From NCBI GenBank assembly GCA_016721385.1, contig JADKIE010000002.1:372001-436000 (forward strand): a stretch of DNA of 64,000 nucleotides, read 5' to 3'. Each line of letters starts with the position of its first letter. Position 1 is the first letter of the stretch. This document shows positions 18,590 through 28,469 of this stretch, one piece after another. The notes beneath the pieces are model-generated. The model searched no databases and was not told where the DNA came from. It saw nothing but the letters and a program-made list of their open reading frames with translations. A program made the translations under genes and the position numbers. This DNA is from Chitinophagaceae bacterium (lineage in GTDB: Bacteria > Bacteroidota > Bacteroidia > Chitinophagales > Chitinophagaceae).

Positions 18590-19852
18590 TTAAAGCATTT
18601 TTCTTGCTTTCCGAAGTTCATTTGGGGTACTTTTTGCATATTTTTTGCAATATTTTACTAAAGTGGTAGTAGATGCAAAACCAGCTTTTGCACCTAATGC
18701 TTGTAGCGTATAATAGTCATACTCATTGTTTTGTAGTAATTGCAAAAAATATTGCATTCGATAGTAATTTATATAATCGTAAAAACTATCTTGCTTTGCA
18801 TAATGCTTTATTGTTTTTGACAAATTAAATGTTGTTGCACCTAAATATTCGGCTATTTCAGCTAATGTAATATCTTTCTTAATATATGGCTTATGGGCTT
18901 CCATATATTCTTCCAATTTAAGCCAGATTTCCTTTAATTTTAAATGAGTATTGGCTTCCTTATTAGATAATTCACTATTATTTTCCTCTTCGCTTTGCAC
19001 AAACTCTTCATTTAGGGTAGCATTAATTTCAATACAGCTATTACTTTCAATCTTTTCGCCATTATTATCATTAGTAACTTCTTGTGGAGTGTAAGCATCA
19101 CTTATTTTTTCATTTGCTTGTAAATATTCGTTGGGTAAGTATGGTTTTAATACAGTAATGTACCCAAAAACCAACAAAACAATAGCTACAAATATGTATA
19201 TGCAATTATATATATAATATAAGGTAGTATTTATTGAGAATATTATCTCAAATACAAAAGCTATAGCCCACAAAAACAATAATGTGAATGTAATTTTTAG
19301 TATTATCCTAAGCCAATTATACTTTAACTCAATTGCATTTGAGAGTAAATTTTGAGATTTTGTAGTAAAATATCTTACTTGCTTAATTGCTTGGTACGTA
19401 CATATTAGGTTAAATAAAAGTGCTAACATTGTTCTTACATAGTAATAAATGGAATTGTTAGCCCTATAAAAACGAGTTTTTACATCTGCAATATTATAGT
19501 AATTGTAAAAACAAAAATAACTGAAACAACACAACTCAAGTATCGCAGGAATAAAGAGTAATAATAGTATTTTATTTGATGGCTTATAGTTTGGGTTTAA
19601 ATAACTACATACATATAAGTATATAAATGGGGTAAGTAAAAAACGTATCGGAAAATCTGGATAGGAAAAAAAACTAAGCCATCTGTGTGGATAATACATA
19701 GAGAAAAATTCAGTAACTAACAACAACAATACGATATACTGAAAAAAATAATATTTTGATGCTTGGTTTTTCTTTACTCTTTTGTACGAAATAAACAAAA
19801 GTATTAAGCCATTGATAACAATATAGAGGTACAATAAAAAAAAACTAACCAT
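18590..19852 (-). CDS. membrane-bound AraC-type transcriptional regulator
   Basis: 420 residues. The N-terminal half has about six to seven hydrophobic helices (VSFFLLYLYIVINGLILLFI, FFQYIVLLLLVTEFF, FLLTPFIYLYVCSYL, ILLLLFIPAILELCC and others). An acidic linker follows (about residues 250-305). The C-terminal AraC/XylS HTH is at about 320-420: KDITLAEIAEYLGATTFNLSK, FYDYINYYRMQYFLQLL, AKAGFASTTTLVKYCKKYAK, STPNELRKA. This architecture senses a signal at the membrane and binds DNA directly. No target is evident next to it. Intact, in contrast to the region on its downstream side. Confidence 0.85.
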   Translation of the reverse strand: MVSFFLLYLYIVINGLILLFISYKRVKKNQASKYYFFQYIVLLLLVTEFFSMYYPHRWLSFFSYPDFPIRFLLTPFIYLYVCSYLNPNYKPSNKILLLLFIPAILELCCFSYFCFYNYYNIADVKTRFYRANNSIYYYVRTMLALLFNLICTYQAIKQVRYFTTKSQNLLSNAIELKYNWLRIILKITFTLLFLWAIAFVFEIIFSINTTLYYIYNCIYIFVAIVLLVFGYITVLKPYLPNEYLQANEKISDAYTPQEVTNDNNGEKIESNSCIEINATLNEEFVQSEEENNSELSNKEANTHLKLKEIWLKLEEYMEAHKPYIKKDITLAEIAEYLGATTFNLSKTIKHYAKQDSFYDYINYYRMQYFLQLLQNNEYDYYTLQALGAKAGFASTTTLVKYCKKYAKSTPNELRKARKML

Positions 19853-19990
19853 AAATAGAAATCTAGTTTACAAAACAGATTGCAAAGTAGACTATTTATA
19901 GCTACGACTATTTTACTATTATATGGATAATTGATTTTTTTGTAGTAAAAAAGTCATTTTTATAGTATTTTTACTACTAATAGATTACAA

Positions 19991-21507
19991 TTACTTCCCC
20001 GCCACTTCCTTCTCAATCTTCTCAATCTTTTTCTTCAATTGCTCCACTTCTTTTTCTGCCCCTGCTATCTTTTTATCAATATCAGTAAGGCGTTCTAAAA
20101 ATTGATTGAGTAACTCATTGGTGCCGGGTTTTGCATTTTTAAACATACCTGTTTTGTCTTGTATGTTTTGTCTTGCCGTGTAAAGTCTTTCCATACCTTC
20201 CTCTTTTCGGGCTAAGGCTCTTTTAGTGTTTGCAAAAGGTTTTGCAGGTGTTCGTTGTTTTCTTTTTTACGTTGGGTAAAATATTCGTCTTGTTTTTTAT
20301 TAAGTTCGTCAAAAGCGGTACGTAGCTTGCCAAATAATTCATCTTTATGTTTTCTATTAAGGCGTATTTCTTTTAAATCGTTTTGTGCAGCAGTAAGTAT
20401 TGCTCTGGCATCTTTAAATAATTCGGATGTGTTGCTACTTACAATAGCTACATCTACTGTTTTTTGTGCAAGTGTATAATTGGCATCATTTTCTTCATCT
20501 GCCTTAGTTTTTATTGTAGTAAAGGCTTCGTTTAGTTTTACATAAAATGCATCTCTACTTTCTTTACTAAGATTAGTAATATTAGTAACCTCTTGTAAGT
20601 TTTTTAGCATGGCAAAACCATCGCTAAAATTTAGTTCTAATGCCTTTGGAATTATTTCATCATACTTAGTTTGTAATGCAGTGGCTTGTTCTGTTTTTAC
20701 TACGTTTTGATGGCTACGCCATTCATCCTGTCTTGCATTAATGGTATCAAAAGCACTGCGTATTCTAGCTATTAATTCATCTTTTTGCCAGCGTAGTAAA
20801 CTAGCGGTAAATAATTCTTTTTGTAGTTCAATTATTTCTTTACGGGTATCATTATAGTTTTCACTGCTTTTGCTTTGTGCGTAAGCTGCTTCTACCCTTG
20901 CACCCAAAATATTATAGTTGGCAAAAAAAGCATCTTCTTTTACTTGTTTAAGTTTATCGAATAAAGCGGCTAATTCATTTTTTAAATTTATATAATCTTC
21001 GGCACCAATGCCATCTTGTACAAAGCCTTGCTGGAACGAAATGTTTTTTGTAGCTGCTACTGCTTTTTTTATTTGCTCATCTATCTCTTTAGCCTTTGCC
21101 GAAATATTTTGTAATTCCTCTTTTGTGGTATTAGCAACGATACCATTGTCTAATTCTTTAATTTGAGTAGAATATTGCGTAGTTTGAATAATATTAAATT
21201 GCTGCTGAATTTTCCTTTGAGCCTTTTTGGCTAAGTACTCGTTTTTATCTTTTTGCAACATTATAGTTGGCACTAAATTTTCTTTACAGTTCCATTGGTA
21301 TTGTTTTGATGGTATGGTAAACGTTACATCTTCGCCCAACAACCACTTCTTATATAATTGCTCTATATTTTCATGAAATGGTAAAGGGTTTTCTATGCTC
21401 CGCACTTTCAAAATAAAAATATCGTAACTAAATAAATCATTGGTTTCCAATCTATTGCGGCATATTGTGTTGTTATTATTTTCTACACTTCTGATAATTT
21501 CTCTCAT
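19991..21507 (-). CDS. coiled-coil DUF349-like protein (frameshifted)
   Basis: The first frame (21507 to 20212, 431 residues) stops after LQTLKEP. Adding one base to the T4 run at 20221-20224 gives KRALARKEEGMERLYTARQN and continues to 19991, so the gene encodes about 505 residues. Repeated units of the kind LQKELFTASLLRWQKDELI, RIRSAFDTINARQDEW and LNRKHKDELFGKLRTAFDEL resemble DUF349 repeats, with three to four copies. The C-terminus is a Lys/Glu coiled coil (KKIAGAEKEVEQLKKKIEK). No catalytic motif seen. The family assignment is by pattern only. It follows the trigger factor gene on the same strand. Confidence 0.6.
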
Positions 21508-21578
21508 AAAAATAAAATTAACAATAAAAAAGAGAATGCTTTTACATTCTCTTATAAAATATTATGCAAATTTAATTA

Positions 21579-22936
21579 TTAATGCTGATGATTATGCATC
21601 ATACCTGCCAATTCTTCTGCGGTTACTTCTTTATCTTTCGTTTTTACCTGGCTTTCCATCCATGCAAATAATTTTTCGGTTATCAAGCGGCGGTAGCTTG
21701 CATCTACCTGCTTTTCATCCTTCATCATTCTATCAATGTAGCTTTCTAACCAACTGGTATCATCTCCCAATTGCATAGTTCCAAAGTAACGCATTACTTC
21801 ATCTTTCATGTAGCCTCTTAAATCTTCGTTAGATACCTGCAGGTTATTATCAGTAATTAATTTATCGCTTATTAATGTCCATTTTAATTGGCCGCTAAAT
21901 CCCGGAATTCTGCCTCAGCTTCTTCAGCAGTTTTAGGCTTTTCGCCACCATTTTGCAACCAACGCTTTAAAACTCTGCAGGAACTCCATATTGGTTTCAT
22001 CTAATAAATAGTGATATAATTGATCTTGCAATTGATTCGGCTTTGTCCATCCCAATAATTTTGTATTTCTGCTTTTAGGTTTTCTTTAAGTTCGTCTTCC
22101 GTTTTTATGTCTTTGCCCGGATAAATTTCTTTAAAGAAATCTTCGTTCATTTCTCTTTTTTCTACCAACCCAACTTTAGCAATACTTAAATTAAAATATT
22201 TATCGGCAGCATCTTCTTTGGCTAAACCTAAATCTGCAGCAATAGCATCTAATTTATCTTTTTCAAAAGCTTTGCTTAATTGTACTACAACATTATCCCC
22301 AACTTTTTTTCCCATAAATTTCTTTTGGGTTGCTGCAGTCAGGTATTTTACAATTACAGAATTTTCTTTACTAACACCATCTTCTACAGCATTTCCGTCT
22401 TTATCACTCTCGGTAAAAAGTACATTCAAAACATTTTCTTCATTATCAATAGTTTCGGGCTCCGTCATTTTACCGGCCTTTATTTGCATGCGGCCAATTT
22501 CTTCATCAACCATTGCATCGGTAGCTTTTACTTTGTGCAGTGTAAGTTTTGCTTTACTTAAATCGGCAATGGTGTATGGCGGTTTAAGGCCAATTTCAAA
22601 ACCAAATTCGTAATCGGCAGGATTGTTCATATCCAATCCTCTAATATCATTATCTAAAGGAAGTGGTTGGGCAAAAATATCCGGCTTTTCGGTGTTTAAA
22701 TAATTGTACAATTCCTTTTCTACCGTTTTTAAAACTTCATCGGTAAAAATAGAAGCTCCATACATTTTTTTTACCATACCAACCGGCACCATCCCTTTTC
22801 TAAAACCCGGAATGTTAGCGGTTTTTGCGTATTCTTTTACTTTTTTATCAAAAGTTGGAAAGTAATCGTCTTTACTGATTTTTACGGTTAATTTGTCGGT
22901 TAATAAGCCAACGTTTTCTCTTACTACTGTAGCCAT
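21579..22936 (-). CDS. tig: trigger factor (frameshifted C-terminus)
   Basis: Ribosome-bound folding chaperone. The N-terminal part (ATG 22936, 311 residues) holds the ribosome-binding domain with the family signature IPGFRKGMVPVGMVKKMYG and a PPIase-like middle domain (NVLFTESDKDGNAVEDGVS, KKFMGKKVGDNVVVQLS). After breaks near 22010-22030 and around 21810-21960, the C-terminal arm continues in other frames (MEFPAEFLKRWLQNGG, GYMKDEVMRYFGTMQLGDD, EEKAG-like end replaced by MMHNHQH). Reconstructed length of about 450 residues is normal. Probably two consensus errors. Confidence 0.88.
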
Positions 22937-22965
22937 TTTGTGTTCGTTAATTGCATTTAAAAAAG

Positions 22966-22987
22966 TCCCTCTCCTTTTGGAGAGGGA
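22966..22987 (-). terminator. terminator of tRNA-Leu, part of a dispersed repeat
   Basis: Perfect 9-bp stem TCCCTCTCC/GGAGAGGGA with a TTTT loop, followed on the minus strand by CTTTTTT. It lies 15 nt past the tRNA and before tig. With its flank (TTTAGGGTGAGGTT) it matches a short sequence that recurs in intergenic regions of Bacteroidota genomes. Confidence 0.7.
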
Positions 22988-23002
22988 TTTAGGGTGAGGT
23001 TG

Positions 23003-23084
23003 TCCGGATGATAGGGGTCGAACCTACATGGATCACTCCGCCAGATCCTAAGTCTGGTGCGTCTGCCAATTTCGCCACATCCGG
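23003..23084 (-). tRNA. tRNA-Leu (anticodon UAG)
   Basis: 82 nt. Acceptor stem CCGGATG/CATCCGG with discriminator A73; CCA is not encoded. Anticodon stem CCAGA/TCTGG around the loop CTTAGGA, with anticodon TAG at 23048-23050 (plus coordinates). A long variable arm and the T-loop GGTTCGACCCC are present. It reads CUA codons. Confidence 0.95.
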
Positions 23085-23150
23085 AATTTTGGACGGCAAA
23101 GGTAAGGATTTTGTTGAAAATGGAAAACAGATTTCTTTTCCGTAAATTCG

Positions 23151-25390
23151 TTGATATACATGGAAATAACGGCTAACATACCAAAATATAATCTTAACGA
23201 AGAAGAAGAAAAAAAAGAGATTTTAAGGCATTACCGTAGTCTTTTGCGAGTACTTAAAACAAAATTAAAGCCCGGAGATAAGGAATTGCTGCGTATAGCA
23301 TTTGAAATGGCTGCAGAGGCGCATAAAACTATGCGTCGAAAAAGTGGTGAGCCTTATATTTTACACCCGCTTGCTGTTGCACAAATTTGTGTAGATGAAA
23401 TTGGCCTTGGTGTACGCAGTACCATTTGTGCGTTACTGCATGATACTGTAGAGGATACAGATATTACCTGGAAGATGTACAGCGGGAGTTTGGTACCGAA
23501 ATAGCAAAAATTGTAGATGGCCTTACCAAAATAAGTACGGTAATGGACACCAACACAACACAACAGGCCGAAAACTTTAAAAAAATATTAGTTACCCTTA
23601 CTGATGACCCAAGAGTAATTTTAATAAAGCTTGCCGACAGGTTGCATAATATGCGTACACTGGATAGCATGAAACGGGAAAAGCAACTAAAAGTAAGTAG
23701 CGAAACCGTTTATGTATATGCACCACTTGCACACCGCATGGGGTTGTATAATATTAAAACAGAAATGGAAGATTTAGCCATGAAATACATGGAGCCGGAT
23801 ACGTACAGATACATTGCCCAAAAATTAAGTGATACTAAAAGAGAACGCACAAAATACATCAACGATTTTATACGCCCAATAAAAGAAAAGTTAGAAAAAG
23901 CCGAATTTGATTTTGAAATATATGGCCGCCCAAAAAGCATACACTCCATTAGCAATAAAATGAAAAAAAAAGGTGTTGCTTTTGAAGAAGTGTATGATCT
24001 TTTTGCCATTCGTATTATAGTAAACTCTCCGTTAGAAAAAGAAAAAGAAGATTGCTGGAAAGTGTATAGCATAATTACAGATGAATATACACCAAGTATT
24101 GAGCGTTTAAGAGATTGGCTAAGCAACCCAAAAAGTAATGGTTACGAGGCACTACACACCACCGTTATGGGGCCGCAAGGCAAGTGGGTAGAAGTGCAGG
24201 TACGTACAAAGCGTATGAACGAAATTGCCGAAAAAGGCCTGGCTGCACATTGGAAATATAAAGAAGGCGCAACCGACGAAAGTCGTTTTGACAAATGGTT
24301 TCATCAAATAAGAGAAGCGCTTACTAATCAAGATAATAATTCACTTGATTTTTTACAAGATTTTAAAACATCTTTTTTAGCAGAAGAAATTTATGTATAT
24401 ACGCCAAAAGGCGATGTACGTATGTTGCCCGTTGGCGCTACTGCTTTAGATTTTGCATTTAGTGTACATACAGCAGTTGGCAGCAAATGTATTGGCGCCA
24501 AGGTTAATCATAAATTAGTACCCATAAGTTATAAACTAAAAAGTGGCGATCAAATTGAAATTATAACCAGTGCCAAACAAAAGCCAAATTTAGAATGGCT
24601 GAATTTTGTTGTTACCAGCAAAGCCAAAACAAAAATTAAGGATACACTCAAAGAAGAAAAAAGAAGTATTGCCGAAGAAGGAAAATATATTTTGCAACGT
24701 AAGCTGGAAGGAATGGGTGCTGCAATGAACCAGCATAATTTAGAAGAGCTATCTAATTTTTATAAAACCGGTTCTTCGCTTGATTTGCTGTATGATATTT
24801 CTACAAAAAAGATTGATTTAAAAGAGTTAAAAGAGTTTACTACCAGTGGCGATAAATTAATTGCACCTAAACCGGTAAAAATAATTACGGAGGAAAAGCA
24901 TTTTGCCAATCATAATATTGCCAATAAAAAGGATGCCGAGTTAATTATATTTGGCGAAAAAAGCGATCAAATAATGTACAGCCTTGCCAATTGCTGTAAA
25001 CCCATACCCGGCGATGATGTATTTGGTTTTGTAACTACCGGAGAAGGGTTAAAAATACACCGCACAAATTGTAGTAATGCTGCCAGATTATTAGCTAATT
25101 ACGGCCACAGAGTTGTAAAAACCAAGTGGGCAAAAAATAAGGAAATATCTTTTTTAACCGGATTAAAAATTGTTGGCCTGGATGATGTTGGTGTAATACA
25201 TAAAATTACCAACCTTATAAGTGGCGAAATGAAATTTAATATTAGCGCTATGACGATAGAAGCTAAAGATGGCATTTTTCAGGGTAATGTAAAGATATTT
25301 GTACACGACAGGGATGAGCTGGAAGAGCTGTTAGATCGCTTAAAAGCTTTACCCGGAATTGAGAAGGTTGATAGATATGATACAGAATAA
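23151..25390 (+). CDS. rsh: bifunctional (p)ppGpp synthetase/hydrolase (frameshifted)
   Basis: RelA/SpoT homologue that makes and degrades the stringent alarmone. The first frame (23151-23504) holds the start of the HD hydrolase (HPLAVAQICVDEIGLG, ALLHDTVEDTD). A slip near 23465-23475 (DITWKM instead of DITLEDV) shifts into the second frame, which covers the rest: LIKLADRLHNMRTL, synthetase motifs YGRPKSIHSISNKM and YEALHTTVMGPQG with EVQVRTKRMNEIAEKG, a TGS domain (EEIYVYTPKGDVRMLPVGAT), a conserved-Cys region (SLANCCKPIPGDDV) and a C-terminal ACT domain (FNISAMTIEAKDG). Total about 746 residues, family-normal. The intact HD and synthetase motifs argue for both activities. Confidence 0.93.
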
Positions 25391-25416
25391 TTAGGAATTA
25401 AAAATTAGGAATTAAT

Positions 25417-25593
25417 ATGCAAGAATTAATTGACAGACTTGTTACAGATGCTGGCATTACACAAGAACAAGCTAAAAAAAGCGTAGATGTAATTAAAAGT
25501 TTTGTAAAGAAAAATTTCCGATGCTGAGTGGTGCTGTGGATAATATAGTTGGGGACAAGTATTGGTAATAATGATGATGGCTTGGATGGGTAA
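25417..25593 (+). CDS. small conserved protein, frameshifted
   Basis: ATG 25417 opens MQELIDRLVTDAGITQEQAK and stops early. One base added to the A5 at 25510-25514 gives VKKKFPMLSGAVDNIVG, and a further shift allows an end at 25593. The pattern (helix, then KxFPMLxGAVDN) recalls a small Bacteroidota family of unknown function. A duplicated ATTAGGAATTAA(A) lies just before the start. About 58 residues. A low-confidence gene. Confidence 0.5.
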
Positions 25594-25730
25594 ATTAATT
25601 AAAATTGTGTTATAAAATTTTAAGCCATTACTATAATCCGTTTTATAATTGCGAATTCCTCTACTAATGTTATTTTATATTGTTTAAAGGCTGGCAGTTT
25701 TAGCAACACTAACAACGGCTAAACAAAATT

Positions 25731-25769
25731 TAAACTATTGATAATATTAATCAAACAGCAAATAGTTTA
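25731..25769. promoter_or_regulatory. nested inverted repeats upstream of the YncE/phosphoesterase gene
   Basis: TAAACTATT (25731-25739) and AATAGTTTA (25761-25769) are perfect inverted copies, enclosing TTGAT...ATCAA. This is a candidate operator 31 nt before the start codon. No regulator is known. Confidence 0.35.
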
Positions 25770-25799
25770 ACTTTAAATGGTATTATCAATTTTAATTAA

Positions 25800-28218
25800 A
25801 TGAAAAAAACAAAGCTTGTTGTTGCAATAATTTATTTCATTGCAATTTGTCCCATAGTATATGCTCAACAAAAAACTACACAATTACCTAATGGATGGAA
25901 AATTACGCCAGCAGGTAAGTCTATCCCACTTGGTGATTTGCCTTTAAATATTGCAGTATCTAAATCAAAGAAATATATAGCTGTTACCAATAATGGGCAA
26001 AGTGTGCAAAGCATTCAATTAATAGATGTTAAAACGGAAAAAATTTTAGATAATATTATTGTAAAGAAATCTTGGTATGGATTAAAATTTTCGGCAGATG
26101 AAAAATATTTATATGCAAGTGGCGGCAATGACAATTGGATATTACAATATGCTCTTCAAAATGGAAAATTAAGATTAGAAGATTCTATTGAATTAGGCAA
26201 AAAGTGGCCGAATAAAATATCGCCGGCAGGTATTGAGTTGGATGATGAAAATAAATGGATGTATATCGTATCCAAAGAAAATAATTCGCTATACATTATT
26301 GATATTGTAACAAAAAAAATCAATTTTACATTAGACTTACAATACGCAGCATACACTTGTTTGTTAAGTAAAAATAAAAAGGAGTTGTATATTTCGTTAT
26401 GGGGTAACAAAAAAGTTTTAGTATTTGATATTGCTAATCAAAAAATAATTCAAGAAATACAAGTTGGCGAAAACCCTAATGAATTACTATTATCAAAAAA
26501 CGGAAAATATTTGCTTGTAACCAATGCCGGAGATAACTCCGTATCGGTTATTGATACCTATAAAAAAACTGTAATAGAAACATTGAACACTGCTTTATTT
26601 CCTGATGCACCTACAGGTTCGGCCAGTAATGGAATTGGAATAAGCGAAAATCAAAAAACTTTATACATTGCCAATGCCGATAATAATTATTTGGCCGTAT
26701 TTGATTTTTCTACACCAGGCTTTAGTAGTTCAAAAGGTTTTATTCCTGTTGGTTGGTATCCTACCAATGTAAAGGTTATAGGCAATAAAATATTTGTTAG
26801 TAATGGTAAAGGGTTTTCCTCGTTTCCAAATGCTAAGGGGCCAAACCCAACCAATAAAAAGCAAGTAGTAAATTATCAACACGGCGATTATAGTAAACAG
26901 CAAAGCAAAATAGAATACATAGGAGGTTTAATGAAAGGCACCTTAAGTATTATTCCAGAACCTTCTGCTAAACAATTAGCAGCCTATTCAAAATTAGTTT
27001 ATCAAAATACACCTTATAGTAAAGAAAAAGAAACAGTATCAAACGGCGAAAAAGGCAATGCTATTCCTATGAAAGTAGGCGATGCATCGCCAATTAAATA
27101 TGTTTTTTATGTTATCAAAGAAAATAGAACCTATGATCAGGTATTAGGTGATATTTCTGAAGGAAATGGCGATACCAGTTTGGTATTGTTTGGCGAAAAA
27201 ATTACACCTAACCAACACAAGTTGGCAAAAGAATTTGTGTTACTTGATAATTTTATGTAGATGGCGAAGTAAGTGCCGATGGGCATAATTGGAGTTTAGC
27301 AGCTAATGCAAATGATTATTTGGAAAAACCTGGCCCACAAGTTATGGCGGACGTGGTGGCGAATATGATGCTGAAGGCAATAGAGAAATTGCAAACCCCG
27401 ATAGAGGATTTATATGGGATTTTTGTAAACGAGCAGGTGTTAGCTATCGTACTTATGGCGAATTTGCCGATGATTATAAGCCTAATATCCCAATATTAAA
27501 AAACCACTTTGCCCGTATTACACAAGTTGGGATGAAAGTGTTAGAGACACTACTAGGTTTTATCAATGGAAAAGAGAGTTTGATTCTTTATTAATGGTTA
27601 ATGCTGTTCCGCAATTCAATTCATTGCGTTTAATAAATGACCATACCGAAGGAGCAAAAATTGGAAAACCCACACCATTTGCTCATGTGGCAGATAATGA
27701 TTTAGCAGTAGGAATGTTTGTGGAGTATTTAAGTAAAAGTACTATATGGAAAGAAACAGCCATTTTTATTGTAGAAGATGATGCTCAAAATGGCCCCGAC
27801 CATGTAGATGCACATAGAACAACAGCATATGTTGCCGGTGGTTTTGTTAAAAGAAATTATGTAGACCATACTATGTATTCTACATCATCTATGCTACGTA
27901 CTATTGAACTTATTTTAGGATTACCGCCAATGAGCCAGTATGATGCGGCAGCAGAGCCTATGTGGCGATGTTTTTCTAAAAATACTAATTCAAATCCTTT
28001 TCAAGCTATGCCAAGTAATATTGATTTATCGGAAAAAAATGTAAAAAAATACAGCGTCGGCAAGATTGAGTGAAACTTTTGACTTAAGTAAAGAAGATAG
28101 AATTCCAGATTTACTTTTTAGTCAGGTAATATGGAAAACAGTAAAGGGAGAAAACAGTACAATGCCGGCTCCAATAAGAAGTGCATTTTTAAAAGTAGCA
28201 GAAATCGAAAAAGAATAA
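25800..28218 (+). CDS. YncE-like beta-propeller plus alkaline-phosphatase-type phosphoesterase (several frameshifts)
   Basis: Signal peptide (LVVAIIYFIAICPIVYAQ), then a seven-bladed propeller with repeats such as KKYIAVTNNGQSVQSIQLID, GKYLLVTNAGDNSVSVID and KTLYIANADNNYLAVFD (to about residue 330). The phosphoesterase half starts with the metal-site signature YVFYVIKENRTYDQVLGD, continues through VDGEVSADGHNWS in a new frame from about 27255, and holds FIVEDDAQNGPDHVDAHRT. The last stretch (LSETFDLSKEDRIPDLLF, ending EIEKE at 28218) is in yet another frame. About 805 residues. Frame changes at about 27257, 27340, 27520 and 28055. A secreted or periplasmic phosphate-ester hydrolase is expected; the substrate is unknown. 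Confidence 0.82.
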
Positions 28219-28383
28219 CATTGGCAACAACATCGTTGTCAGTATATAAGCCTTCGCATTTACCTGTATGTTTACAAAGCCTCATCCCTACTTCAATAAA
28301 ATTCATAAAAATATGCCAACAAAAGCAAGTAACCAACCTACCTGCTTTTGTAAGGCAGGTTCAATAATGCCGCCATAAAATAC

Positions 28384-28414
28384 AAGAAGCCGGTAACAAA
28401 ATTACCGGCTTCTT
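28384..28414. terminator. strong hairpin between convergent genes
   Basis: Perfect 13-bp stem AAGAAGCCGGTAA/TTACCGGCTTCTT, loop CAAAA. It lies between the ends of the plus-strand phosphoesterase and the minus-strand S9 peptidase and can serve both. A smaller CCTGC/GCAGG hairpin precedes it near 28340-28360. The rest of 28219-28469 holds no gene that I can support. Confidence 0.7.
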
Positions 28415-28469
28415 AATTAATTTATGTTTCAACAATATAGATTTCTACCAAGTTGAAATGTTAGAAAAA

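Noticed and set aside
23002..23085. tRNA-Leu with an 84-nt span and C73.
   Set aside because: Shifting the acceptor stem by one base gives U8, G9 and A73, as required for leucine identity.
28303..28368. 21-codon ORF before the terminator hairpin.
   Set aside because: Overlaps a small hairpin in spacer DNA and has no family pattern.
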